Below, piece by piece: positions 46,582 through 55,464 of a stretch of DNA of 64,000 nucleotides. The position numbers and the translations under genes were made by a program. Source of the DNA: Alloascoidea africana (taxonomy: Eukaryota; Ascomycota; Alloascoideomycetes; Alloascoideales; Alloascoideaceae); the NCBI GenBank assembly GCA_030581615.1, contig JAKTTT010000001.1:868001-932000 (forward strand), in the 5' to 3' direction. The stretch's first letter is position 1. Each line of letters opens with the position of its first letter. The notes beneath the pieces are model-generated. The model saw nothing but the letters and a program-made list of their open reading frames with translations, did no database searches and was not told where the DNA came from.

Positions 46582-49500
46582 TCAAACAATTTTGTCGTCC
46601 GACAATAAATCATGAGTGGACTTTCTGATCTCCTTATAAGTTATTGGGACTTCAAAGCTTTTTGGTGATTCCTTGTCAAAGAATAGGTTGAGTTCACTTG
46701 TAGACATTGAGATAATAGAGGATTCGCTGTACATGCTTTCGGATAAAGTTTTAGAGGTACCACATGTCTTTTGGGTTCGATTTGACGATGATCTTTGGAT
46801 GAATCTTGGGGGAGAGGAGTTTTTATTGCTGTTCATGCCGATACTAGAAACTGTGCTCGTAGAAGAGTGCTTCCCTGACAAGCTACCTGCAGAGTTTCTT
46901 CCAATAACGTTAGATTTGACTACAGCTGGTGGAGGCTCAGTAAGCAGAATCTTTTTGGAATTGTCACCACAATCCTCAAGAATTGTAAGAACTATAGAGG
47001 AGGAAGATGATGGCTCATTGGATTCCTTATCACACTTTTTAGGTTTCGCTTTTGCCAAAACTGAGTGGTAATCAGGTCTTGATTTGATATTCAACTTTTC
47101 CTCTGATTTTAAATCCCCAAAAATCCTAGACCTCTTCTTTGCTCTTACCATTTCGGCACTGCACATAGACTCATTGTCACCTTCAAAAAGAGTTGGTATT
47201 TGACCAGCAATAAATTGTCCTCTAAATGGATCCTCAAATGGTGAAAATCCAAGGTCAAACTCATCCAAGGTCATCATATTATCATCATCTGGGCCCATTC
47301 TTTGGTCGTTCATTGCCATCAAGTGCTTATCATGATCAAACATATAATTACCGACTAATGAGTCTGAAGAATAGGCACTCCCTGACTCTTTTGTCACATC
47401 ATATGCATCTTTACTGACACCAGCACTTCCTTTTCCTGATAACCTTCGAAGAATATGGCGATGAACCTCACCAGCTGTTGCTTCATGATTATGATCACAC
47501 TCGGCATTTTCAAGTTGTGGATAATGCTCAGAGTGATCTGATATTCGTTTCATAAAGTCGACAGAAGGCGATAATCTCTTGCGTTTCAAAGCCACAGCCG
47601 CTTCAGGAATTCCAGTGATACTAGAGTTGGGAACGGGCGGTTTGGGAGCATGTTTCAATCTAATTTCGGATTTGAGACTACGAACACTATTCTGCTTAGA
47701 ATGTGCATAGTGGTATTCACCGGGCATTTGAATTGTGCGTTGGCTTGTGCTGATCCAGTCCAAAAGACAAGATGTCAAAGAACGTCTGTTCTCTGGATCA
47801 GTAGCACCGTTGTTACCATTACCAGCTTCTAGACACTTTTGAGACATTACAAGTTGCTTTGTTGACCGCTTTCTCAGCATTGCCAAGATAATTACCAACA
47901 GTGCAAATCCGCAAATAGACCCAGCAGTGGTAAAACCAACAGCAGCCTTAGACATTGTTGTCGAAGACCAAGAATCATCGTCGTCGTCGTCGTCATCATC
48001 TGATCCACTAGTAGCACTAGCAGAGGCAGATGGGACAGGAGTCATTGTACCAAAAAGTACTGTCGAGTACCAGCCAAGGTCAGCAGTCATTGTTGACTGT
48101 ATGACTGGTTGGATATCCCCATCTTTTCCAGTAACTGTGTATAGACTCTGCACGACAGTTGAAAAAGTAGTATCGGGAGCTGTGATGACATAAACGTGAG
48201 AATTGATACCTGTTAGCGTCGTTAAATCCTCGTCTGAGGTAGGTGTTAAAGTTCTGATGATTGTTTTTTTCTTAGTAGAGGATTCTTCAGTTAGGGTTGG
48301 TAATGGTTTCTTGGAACTGGTCAGTGAGCCGAGATCGATGAAGATGGCGGAAGTACTTAGAGTTTGAATAGGCAAAGGCGTCTCTGACAAAACCATTGTA
48401 TCATTAGAGGGAGAGGTATAGTATGCAGCCGGTGTGGAGTAAGAAGCGTCAGTTGCAGAAGAGATAGGGACAGATTGTAACAGAGTTTCGTTCATGATGG
48501 GCAAAGGATCATTAGAAATGGTATCAGAGCCAGAAACTAGGGTAGAATTGGAGGGCTGGTCATTGCCAGAAAGCAGAGTGCTTGAAGTACGAGCAATATT
48601 AATATCGGTTTCGGTTGTCGGTTTTGCTATCCAAGAAGTTGATAGTGTTCCATAAGTAGAGATAGAAAGTACTGGTGAAGACTCGACAGATTCAACAGTA
48701 AAAATACGATGATTAGTTTGGGATGAAAAAGTATTGGTGTAAAGGGGCAGAGGAATGGGAGGAGTGTACAAATGTCTAGTGGAGGCTTGGTCAATAGTAT
48801 TGAAAGTTTCCACAGCTTCAGAGTTCTTTAGGTCCGGAGAAATTAAAGAAGAGTGCACTGGGAGAGGAATGTGAGGAGTCTGGAACACTCTCGCCGATTC
48901 AGAAGCAACAGCAGTGGAGTAAGCTAAAGCATTTGTATGAGAATTCTCCGATTTTGTAGCTTGAGAGTGCACTGGAAGAGGAATATGAGGAGTCTGGAAA
49001 CCCCTCGCCGATTCAGAAGCAGCAAAAGTGGATGAAGCTGGAGGGTTTGAAGGAGAATTCTCTGCGGGTACCAATGAGCTTGGTTCTGCAACAGTTGAAC
49101 CTGGAAATGTAGCTTGTGTTGTAGGGGTTTGCTCCATCACCAGGTCTGAAAAAGCTTGTTCAGAAGAGGTAAGCTTCATCTCTGAAACTGCCCCATCCGT
49201 AGTCTCTAAAGATATAGATACGGAAACTTGAGCTTCTGGAGTGAGGGTGGGAGTTTCGGTTGCTGGCTCGACTAATTCTGAAGAAACTGCCATGTTTGAT
49301 ACCGTGATAGAAATAGACTCGCCCTCAATGACATGGCTTTCAAATGAAGCGTTAGTTGTTTCAACTTCAGAAATCTCTCGAACAGATGACTGGGACACAA
49401 CAACAGCGGGACTAGGAATGCTGAATTTAGACTCAGGTTCAGTGGTAACTTTCGATGTTGATAAGGTCGTAGATGGAGACAATGTCTCAATAAAACTTTC

Positions 49501-51915
49501 TGCAAATGCGATAGTTGGATCTGTTGTAGAAACTGACTGATCAGTTTGTTTCTCTGCGTAAGAAACAGCAACGGTTGAATTGAATCCAACTATTTCCGAA
49601 GAAGCTGTCAAGCTAGTAGAAACAACGCTACTACTGGACTCTGTCACAGAAACTGGCAGGTCAGTTTGACTCTCCAACTCTGAGATTAACGAGGAAGTAG
49701 CAACATTAGAAGTTGACCCAGAAGTAACAGTTTCACTTTGCTCCGTCGTAGATAAAACCTGCACTTCTGTTAAACCTCCTTCTGCAAAAGTTGTTTCTTC
49801 TACAGAATTGGATTCTGATAACTGACTCTGAACATCAAGCGTGGCAAGGCTTGTTGGAGTATTCATAAACTCAGAAGAAACTAATGTGACTTGAACTGGC
49901 TCAGACCCGGACAATGCAATTGTAGTATTTGCAAAACCTGATAAACTTGAAGCACTAGTTGATTGAGCAAGAGAATTTGAAATAGTTTCATCTGCTGTAA
50001 TAGAGGACGGGGAATTGATAGAACTGACTTTTGAGTGATCGCTAGTAACTTGGACTTCCTCAATCGTACTACTGTATCCTTTATCATCAACGCTCGTGAA
50101 GCTAGTAAATGACTCTACTGAAGAGGTGTCTAGATTCTCAACGCTCAATCCTGCAGATGTGCTAATCAAAGTCTGACTCTTTGATTCAGTGGTGTTTATT
50201 GCAACCGTCGTACTTGGAACCAACGTTCCAAAAGAAGATGAAGTTACAGCAGATAAAGCCACTGAGCTTGCAAGGCTTCCAAAGTTGGATGAATATGGAC
50301 TTGGATGGTAGAGAGATATTACAGTGTTGAAGTCTGTGGTGAAAGTCTCAGAGGTGGATGTTGATGTAAAAATCTGGCTGGTAGTAAACAACACATTATC
50401 GCTAAGAGACCCGTTTTCATATGTCCATGATTCAGATTCAATTAGAGAATAATCGGTGATTGATGGCAGAGCCGAAATTGTAGAAAAGGACGTTTCTGAA
50501 GTAGTGACTTGGTGTTCAATGGAATCTAACGAGAGGGATGATGTGATTGATGTCTGTGAAAGATCTGAAGAAATCTCTGTGGCATTATTGGTCTCCGACT
50601 GTTCCAATATCTGACTTGATGCTGGGGTTATAGATTCACTGAAAGTAGAACTTAAAGTCGAAGCCGAACTGACAGCTGATGACCCCGAGGATAAAGACTC
50701 GGAAGTGGTCATTTTGTTCGCGGTATTAGTTACGACTGCAGGAACTTGCCTAAAATTGTCAGGATTGTTTTGAGTCTTGGACAATGTTTCACTACTATCG
50801 GTAAGAGATACATCATTGGCTGAGGATGAAGTACTGGAGGAGGGACTTGAACTGAAAGCTGAAGCTTCAACATCTGATGGGACCGAAATAGCGTGATCGT
50901 TCACGGATGTTGAGCTATAGGAGAGATCAGCTGCAGTAGTTGAAGACACCGCAACAGCATCAAAAGAGCTACTTGAAACTTGCAATAATTCATCTGAACT
51001 GGAAACCGATTTTTCATCTCCAAGTGATGTAGATGAAGGTGAAAGGTCTGAGAGACCAGTAGGGATGTTGCTAGCGCTGGCAGAGGGAGAAGACACATCT
51101 GTGGTGCTGCTTCTACTAGTTGTTTCTGACGATCCTCCAACACTACTTCTGCTGCTTGTGGAAGGAAATGAGCCGAGGACATTTGAGTTGGAAGTACTTG
51201 GTGTACTTTGTGCACTTATCCCACTGGTTTTCCCATTTTCGGCATAGTCGACTGAGTTGGAGGTTTCTGATTCAGTTTTTGAGTTTGTGTACTTCAGTAG
51301 TTGGTCTGTAGCGAACCTTGACAAGGCGGACCCAGATGCACTATCTGATGAGCTAGAAGTAGGCGCTGCTGAAGAGAATTCTGTTTCGACTGATGATTCT
51401 GCTGCAGCTGTACCTGTTAATGGTTGAGACCGCGAATACACTGGAACATGGAAAAAGTTAGATGGTGAATTTCTTGTAGATGTAGAGGAAGAGACGTCTA
51501 CAGTTTCTTCATCCAACTGCGCCTGTTGTAAAGAGGCAGCTTCCAGAAAAGCAGAGCTTGACGCATAATTAGAGTTTTGATTTGAACTTGAGCTTGAGCT
51601 TAAAATGGAGTATGGGGCAGACGATTCACTAAGTGTTGCAATAGAGATAGAGTCTGAAACGGTTGAAGGATTGGATGTTACGGTGTAAAAGATGGAATCA
51701 GAAGAACTACTGTAACCATCAAGTATTGAGGATTTCAACCAAGGTTGGTAGGAGGATGTAGGAGTACCCGAAGAGAATGAAAGTGCTGAAAAGGACGTTT
51801 GGTCAAACGGGTAAGGTTGTGAGGATACAATAAATGAAGACGGCAGCAACTGGAGAGAAAATGACTGGAAGGAACTGTAAGATGTTTCATTAAGATTGCT
51901 GGCAGCAGCTCCCAT
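46582..51915 (-). CDS. Large Ser/Thr-rich mucin-like single-pass membrane protein
   Basis: 1777 residues, no intron. Residues 1-~1300 are extremely Ser/Thr-rich with almost no cysteine, as in heavily O-mannosylated mucins. Three related segments near residues 970-1070 carry FQTPHIPLPVHS, the same again, and LYTPPIPLPLYT. A run of nine Asp (about 1304-1312) precedes one membrane helix (about 1321-1345: GFTTAGSICGFALLVIILAML), followed by a basic stop-transfer RKRSTK and a ~430-residue cytoplasmic tail rich in Ser and basic clusters. The layout resembles signalling mucins such as Msb2 and Hkr1, but I see no diagnostic domain and assign no name. Oddly, no N-terminal signal peptide is visible: the start MGAAASNLNETSYSSF is polar, and an in-frame TGA lies 12 codons upstream. 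A short upstream exon is possible but no canonical donor was found. Divergent from ANP1. Confidence 0.8.
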   Translation of the reverse strand: MGAAASNLNETSYSSFQSFSLQLLPSSFIVSSQPYPFDQTSFSALSFSSGTPTSSYQPWLKSSILDGYSSSSDSIFYTVTSNPSTVSDSISIATLSESSAPYSILSSSSSSNQNSNYASSSAFLEAASLQQAQLDEETVDVSSSTSTRNSPSNFFHVPVYSRSQPLTGTAAAESSVETEFSSAAPTSSSSDSASGSALSRFATDQLLKYTNSKTESETSNSVDYAENGKTSGISAQSTPSTSNSNVLGSFPSTSSRSSVGGSSETTSRSSTTDVSSPSASASNIPTGLSDLSPSSTSLGDEKSVSSSDELLQVSSSSFDAVAVSSTTAADLSYSSTSVNDHAISVPSDVEASAFSSSPSSSTSSSANDVSLTDSSETLSKTQNNPDNFRQVPAVVTNTANKMTTSESLSSGSSAVSSASTLSSTFSESITPASSQILEQSETNNATEISSDLSQTSITSSLSLDSIEHQVTTSETSFSTISALPSITDYSLIESESWTYENGSLSDNVLFTTSQIFTSTSTSETFTTDFNTVISLYHPSPYSSNFGSLASSVALSAVTSSSFGTLVPSTTVAINTTESKSQTLISTSAGLSVENLDTSSVESFTSFTSVDDKGYSSTIEEVQVTSDHSKVSSINSPSSITADETISNSLAQSTSASSLSGFANTTIALSGSEPVQVTLVSSEFMNTPTSLATLDVQSQLSESNSVEETTFAEGGLTEVQVLSTTEQSETVTSGSTSNVATSSLISELESQTDLPVSVTESSSSVVSTSLTASSEIVGFNSTVAVSYAEKQTDQSVSTTDPTIAFAESFIETLSPSTTLSTSKVTTEPESKFSIPSPAVVVSQSSVREISEVETTNASFESHVIEGESISITVSNMAVSSELVEPATETPTLTPEAQVSVSISLETTDGAVSEMKLTSSEQAFSDLVMEQTPTTQATFPGSTVAEPSSLVPAENSPSNPPASSTFAASESARGFQTPHIPLPVHSQATKSENSHTNALAYSTAVASESARVFQTPHIPLPVHSSLISPDLKNSEAVETFNTIDQASTRHLYTPPIPLPLYTNTFSSQTNHRIFTVESVESSPVLSISTYGTLSTSWIAKPTTETDINIARTSSTLLSGNDQPSNSTLVSGSDTISNDPLPIMNETLLQSVPISSATDASYSTPAAYYTSPSNDTMVLSETPLPIQTLSTSAIFIDLGSLTSSKKPLPTLTEESSTKKKTIIRTLTPTSDEDLTTLTGINSHVYVITAPDTTFSTVVQSLYTVTGKDGDIQPVIQSTMTADLGWYSTVLFGTMTPVPSASASATSGSDDDDDDDDDSWSSTTMSKAAVGFTTAGSICGFALLVIILAMLRKRSTKQLVMSQKCLEAGNGNNGATDPENRRSLTSCLLDWISTSQRTIQMPGEYHYAHSKQNSVRSLKSEIRLKHAPKPPVPNSSITGIPEAAVALKRKRLSPSVDFMKRISDHSEHYPQLENAECDHNHEATAGEVHRHILRRLSGKGSAGVSKDAYDVTKESGSAYSSDSLVGNYMFDHDKHLMAMNDQRMGPDDDNMMTLDEFDLGFSPFEDPFRGQFIAGQIPTLFEGDNESMCSAEMVRAKKRSRIFGDLKSEEKLNIKSRPDYHSVLAKAKPKKCDKESNEPSSSSSIVLTILEDCGDNSKKILLTEPPPAVVKSNVIGRNSAGSLSGKHSSTSTVSSIGMNSNKNSSPPRFIQRSSSNRTQKTCGTSKTLSESMYSESSIISMSTSELNLFFDKESPKSFEVPITYKEIRKSTHDLLSDDKIV

Positions 51916-52478
51916 TTTTGATGACTGTATTTCTTCCAGTGTTGACTTTCAAACGATTACTTTATTGTAAAAAACCAAGTTTTATCTGAGGGTTGATTAA
52001 AGTTAAAACAATATCGCCTGTTTCTAAAAGTATTAGTTGATGGCGGTTGCTATTCCACTTGCACTTCGACTTGAGGATTAAAGATTGACGATAATTTGAA
52101 AGTTTGAGATGCTAATCCCGTCCAGCGGAACCTTTTCGTGGTATGAAGAACTGAATTCACTAAAAGAACCGGAAGAAAACAAGAAGAAGAAGAAGAAAAT
52201 GCAGCAGAAAAACAGGAGGACACGCACACTTGTGACTTTTCGGATCTGAACCTGCTGCGCGTTTGCAGAAACTTCCGAAACGAGGATGCAGAAATGCAAT
52301 TACAATATTTTGCGGCTAACTCTGCTAGCCTCGTGCTGACAAGTACCGTGAGAGTGTGTACTTTTCAGCACAACTGACAACAGCAAACCCAGCTCCACCT
52401 TCCTCTCTCCCATTCTTCTCTCTTTACCCTCCAGGTCACGGTCTTTCTTACCCCCAGCGCTAGGTTGGCTTTCCTCCC
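51916..52478. promoter_or_regulatory. Divergent promoter region, mucin-like gene and ANP1
   Basis: 563 bp shared by two cell-surface/Golgi genes transcribed away from each other. A minus-strand 73-codon frame at 52078-52299 encodes a hydrophobic run that could look like a signal peptide, but it has no usable splice donor. A C/T-rich tract (about 52390-52450) precedes the ANP1 start. Confidence 0.4.
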
Positions 52479-54353
52479 ATGAATTTAGACTATTTCTCCA
52501 GTTTAGGAATATCTCCCAGTCTCTCGCTATCCCCTGCTTCAAAGCGCTCCAAGGGAAAGAGGTCATACATCGTTGGAGGTCGCAACCTTAACTCAAAACG
52601 GATATGGGCGATTGCAATTATCTTCGGCTTTTATTTGCTAGCATTTCTCTTTGATTTTCGAATAAAGATTGGGGACACCGACTTGTCGAGGATACTGACC
52701 TTTGGGTTACTGGCAGCAAAGTACTACAGGCCGAATTTTCCATCTGGCGGTTGGGTAACAAGATTGACTGAAGCTGGGACTATTGAATACACCTCCCCGA
52801 CTGTTGAATTTTACGATCTCTACGACTACAGATCAACAGCCGACGGTTGGAATAGAGAAGAGCGTGTTCTGTTTTTAGTGCCTCTTAGAGATGCAGCTGC
52901 TCATTTGCCTATGTTCTTTGGCCATATGTGCAATCTAACCTATCCCCATAATCTGGTTGACTTGGCCTTCTTGGTGTCGGACTCCAAGGATGACACAATG
53001 GGCCATTTAAAATCACATCTGAAACGAGTACAAACTGACCCCGACCTCTCAATGCGTTTCGGCAGAATTGAAATTTTTGAGAAAGATTTCGGTCAAAATA
53101 TTGGACAGGGGTTTTCAGATAGACATGGCTTTGCAGCACAGGGACCTCGTAGAAAGTTGATGGCACGGGCGCGAAATTGGCTCTTATCAGTTGCACTTCG
53201 GCCAGACCACGCTTGGGTATACTGGAGAGATGCAGACGTTGAAACGGTACCTCCGACTATTTTGGAAGATTTGATGCATCACGATAAAGATGTCATTGTT
53301 CCAAATGTTTGGCGACCCCTTCCCGATTGGCTAGGATACTTTCAACCATACGATCTCAACTCATGGCAGGAGAGTGAGGGAGCTCTACAACTGGCAGACA
53401 CTCTTGACGAAGATGCGGTTATTGTAGAGGGATATGTAGAATATGCTACTTGGAGACCGCATTTGGCTTACTTGAGGGATCCATATGGCGATCCTGAAGT
53501 CGAGGTGGAGCTTGACGGTATTGGTGGCGTTTCGATATTGGCAAAAGCAAGCACTTTCAGATATGGTGCTCACTTCCCAGCTTTCTCGTTTGAAAAGCAT
53601 GCTGAGACTGAGGGCTTTGGAAAGATGAGCCGAAGAATGGGCCTTTCTGTGATTGGATTGCCCCATTATGTTATCTGGCATATCTACGAACCCTCAAACG
53701 ATGATTTGAAACATATGGAATGGATGGCACAAGAAGAGGTCAAGAGGAAAGAGTATGAACGCGTGAAATTGATTTACGATAAGGCTTGGGGCGTTGCTTT
53801 TGAAGATGTGATTCCAGACTGGCAACAAGAAAAATTGGATGTTTTCAAGAACACCGATCTTGGTAGGATGCTCAAGGGTTACGATGATAACGATTATAGA
53901 TCTGATTTTGGAAACAACAACGACAAAGATAAAGAGAAGGATAAAACCGATAATGCAGACGGAAATACAAACCATGTAGATGATAGAAAGGCCAATGTAT
54001 TGAGCGATCGGAAACTGGCTGAAAAGAAGGAGAAGGAGGAAAACGAAAAGACAAAGAAGAACGAGAAACCAAATACTGATAAGGACAGTGATGAAAATAA
54101 AGATGTTGCAAAATCCAAAAACAAGAAAGCACAGGAAAAGGAGCCCTCAAATAAAGATTTGGATGTGAAAGAGGGCACAAACAAGGCAGTTCAGCAAGGG
54201 TCAAAAAATAAAAAAAAAGTTCAGCAGAAAGGAGAACCAGTTAAAGCTCAAGCTAAACCGAATGAAAAAAAGTCACAAAATGAGAAGGCAGATCAAGTCA
54301 AAAACCCCGATGCAGCGGCACAAGCAGTCCCCCAGAAAAAACGTCAACAATAA
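52479..54353 (+). CDS. ANP1: Golgi alpha-1,6-mannosyltransferase subunit Anp1
   Basis: 624 residues, no intron. A type II membrane topology is clear: cytosolic residues 1-40, membrane helix ~42-60, lumenal catalytic domain from ~100 to ~450. Family motifs are VLFLVPLRDAAAHLP, the metal-binding WRDADVETVP (DAD near residue 250), IVPNVWRPLPDWLG, LADTLDEDAVIVEGY and GLPHYVIWHIYEPS. These fit the Anp1/Van1/Mnn9 family, and IVPNVWRPLPDWLG with the QPYDLNSWQESEG context points to Anp1. Anp1 works in the M-Pol II complex that extends the alpha-1,6 backbone of N-linked mannan in the cis-Golgi. The last ~150 residues are a Lys/Glu/Asn low-complexity tail; S. cerevisiae Anp1 also has a disordered (Gln-rich) tail. 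The start is the first ATG in frame. Confidence 0.9.
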   Translation: MNLDYFSSLGISPSLSLSPASKRSKGKRSYIVGGRNLNSKRIWAIAIIFGFYLLAFLFDFRIKIGDTDLSRILTFGLLAAKYYRPNFPSGGWVTRLTEAGTIEYTSPTVEFYDLYDYRSTADGWNREERVLFLVPLRDAAAHLPMFFGHMCNLTYPHNLVDLAFLVSDSKDDTMGHLKSHLKRVQTDPDLSMRFGRIEIFEKDFGQNIGQGFSDRHGFAAQGPRRKLMARARNWLLSVALRPDHAWVYWRDADVETVPPTILEDLMHHDKDVIVPNVWRPLPDWLGYFQPYDLNSWQESEGALQLADTLDEDAVIVEGYVEYATWRPHLAYLRDPYGDPEVEVELDGIGGVSILAKASTFRYGAHFPAFSFEKHAETEGFGKMSRRMGLSVIGLPHYVIWHIYEPSNDDLKHMEWMAQEEVKRKEYERVKLIYDKAWGVAFEDVIPDWQQEKLDVFKNTDLGRMLKGYDDNDYRSDFGNNNDKDKEKDKTDNADGNTNHVDDRKANVLSDRKLAEKKEKEENEKTKKNEKPNTDKDSDENKDVAKSKNKKAQEKEPSNKDLDVKEGTNKAVQQGSKNKKKVQQKGEPVKAQAKPNEKKSQNEKADQVKNPDAAAQAVPQKKRQQ

Positions 54354-54984
54354 AATAGAGGGAACTAGCTAAACTGTTATCAGTGTGTAACCGCCACTAT
54401 GTGTGCAGAATTTGCTCTGTCTCTCATGGCTTTCAGAAGTACCGTTTTTTGGCTTTGCTTGATCTATTTCTTGCTTTCACTCAGCGGTTATTAACATTTA
54501 GAAAGGAGGATCTTTTTTTTAAAAAATCATTTACTCATTTCATCCTTTCTTGCTATTCACTTTGATGTAATTGTTATTATTTAGGTTATCCTCACTACTA
54601 TGATATTTATTATCATTTAACAAAATTCATTTTAGGTCCAAGTTTTATTTCATAAAGTATAGAATCGGATATTTATACGTTTCCCACAAACCAGCTTTGT
54701 GTGTGTGTGTTCTTGTTACATCTATAAATTACTATCGTCTCTGAAAAATACCCGCCATCACTAAGAGCTTTTTCCCTTTTGGATGCTTGATTCGTCTATT
54801 CTCTTACTGTTGGAGGGGTGTGCCTAAAAGTGTAACCAAAACTTGCAGGGTACTTTTCTTCATGTTATTTTCAGATAATCAATCAATTCATCATATAGCT
54901 ATAAGATTTATCATATATAAAAGTATAAAAGGAGAGACATGAACATTTATTCAGCATAGTTGAAGCTGTTTCCATTCAAATGGT
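54354..54984. other. Intergenic region, 3' of ANP1
   Basis: 630 bp between two genes that end here (convergent). T-rich at the ANP1 side. No gene or RNA is supported. Confidence 0.5.
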
Positions 54985-55464
54985 TCAGAACAAGTTGTTA
55001 ATACTGTTAATCAACTGAATAATAAGAAGAGTGATAACCGGAGTCAAAGCTTGTCCACTATTCTGAATTGCATTTAACAAGGATTGCAAGATGTTAATAA
55101 GCTCAGTTGGCACATCTCCAGTTCCCAAAATCTCTTCGATTTGATCGATAACACTTCCTAATTCATCTTGAGTAACAGCAGTCTTCAACGTCTCAAGTAG
55201 GTTGACAAGACTAGTTGGGATGGGTGTGTTTGCAGGGCTTCCAGTAAGTCGCGCAATAGCATTTTGAAGAAGTGAGATTAGGTTCAATGGGCTGAAGCTG
55301 TTAAGAAGACCTGCAAGACCATCAAGAAGTCCTCGGGCAACAAGAACATGATCATCAGGGACAGGAGCAGGGACAGGGGCTGCTTCAGGATTTGCAGCGG
55401 GAGCAGCCGTTGCAGAAGCAGTGAGGCCGATAGCAAGGAAAGCAAAAATTTTTGAGAAGTGCAT
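54985..55464 (-). CDS. Small secreted cysteine-free protein, unknown function
   Basis: 159 residues, no intron. Residues 1-~20 are a good signal peptide (MHFSKIFAFLAIGLTASATA, cleavage near TAAP), followed by an Ala/Pro-rich pro-like segment to about residue 38. A monobasic site at VARGL (Arg ~44) may be a processing point. The mature part is built of amphipathic Leu/Ile-rich helices (LLDGLAGLLNSF, LISLLQNAIARL, SLVNLLETLKTAV, ELINILQSLLNAI, LIIQLINSINNL) and has no cysteine, so it is not a hydrophobin or a CFEM protein. The C-terminus is very hydrophobic but I see no clear GPI signal (no small-residue omega site followed by a spacer). It stands alone, with 3.5 kb of gene-free sequence upstream. 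Family not recognised; surface-active or cell-wall roles are speculation. Confidence 0.8.
   Translation of the reverse strand: MHFSKIFAFLAIGLTASATAAPAANPEAAPVPAPVPDDHVLVARGLLDGLAGLLNSFSPLNLISLLQNAIARLTGSPANTPIPTSLVNLLETLKTAVTQDELGSVIDQIEEILGTGDVPTELINILQSLLNAIQNSGQALTPVITLLIIQLINSINNLF

Noticed and set aside
52078-52299. Hydrophobic minus-strand frame as the missing signal-peptide exon of the mucin-like gene
   Set aside because: The hydrophobic run comes from a repetitive GAAGAAGAAG tract read in reverse, and no GTATGT/GTAAGT-like donor lies between it and 51915, although an acceptor-like TACAG does.
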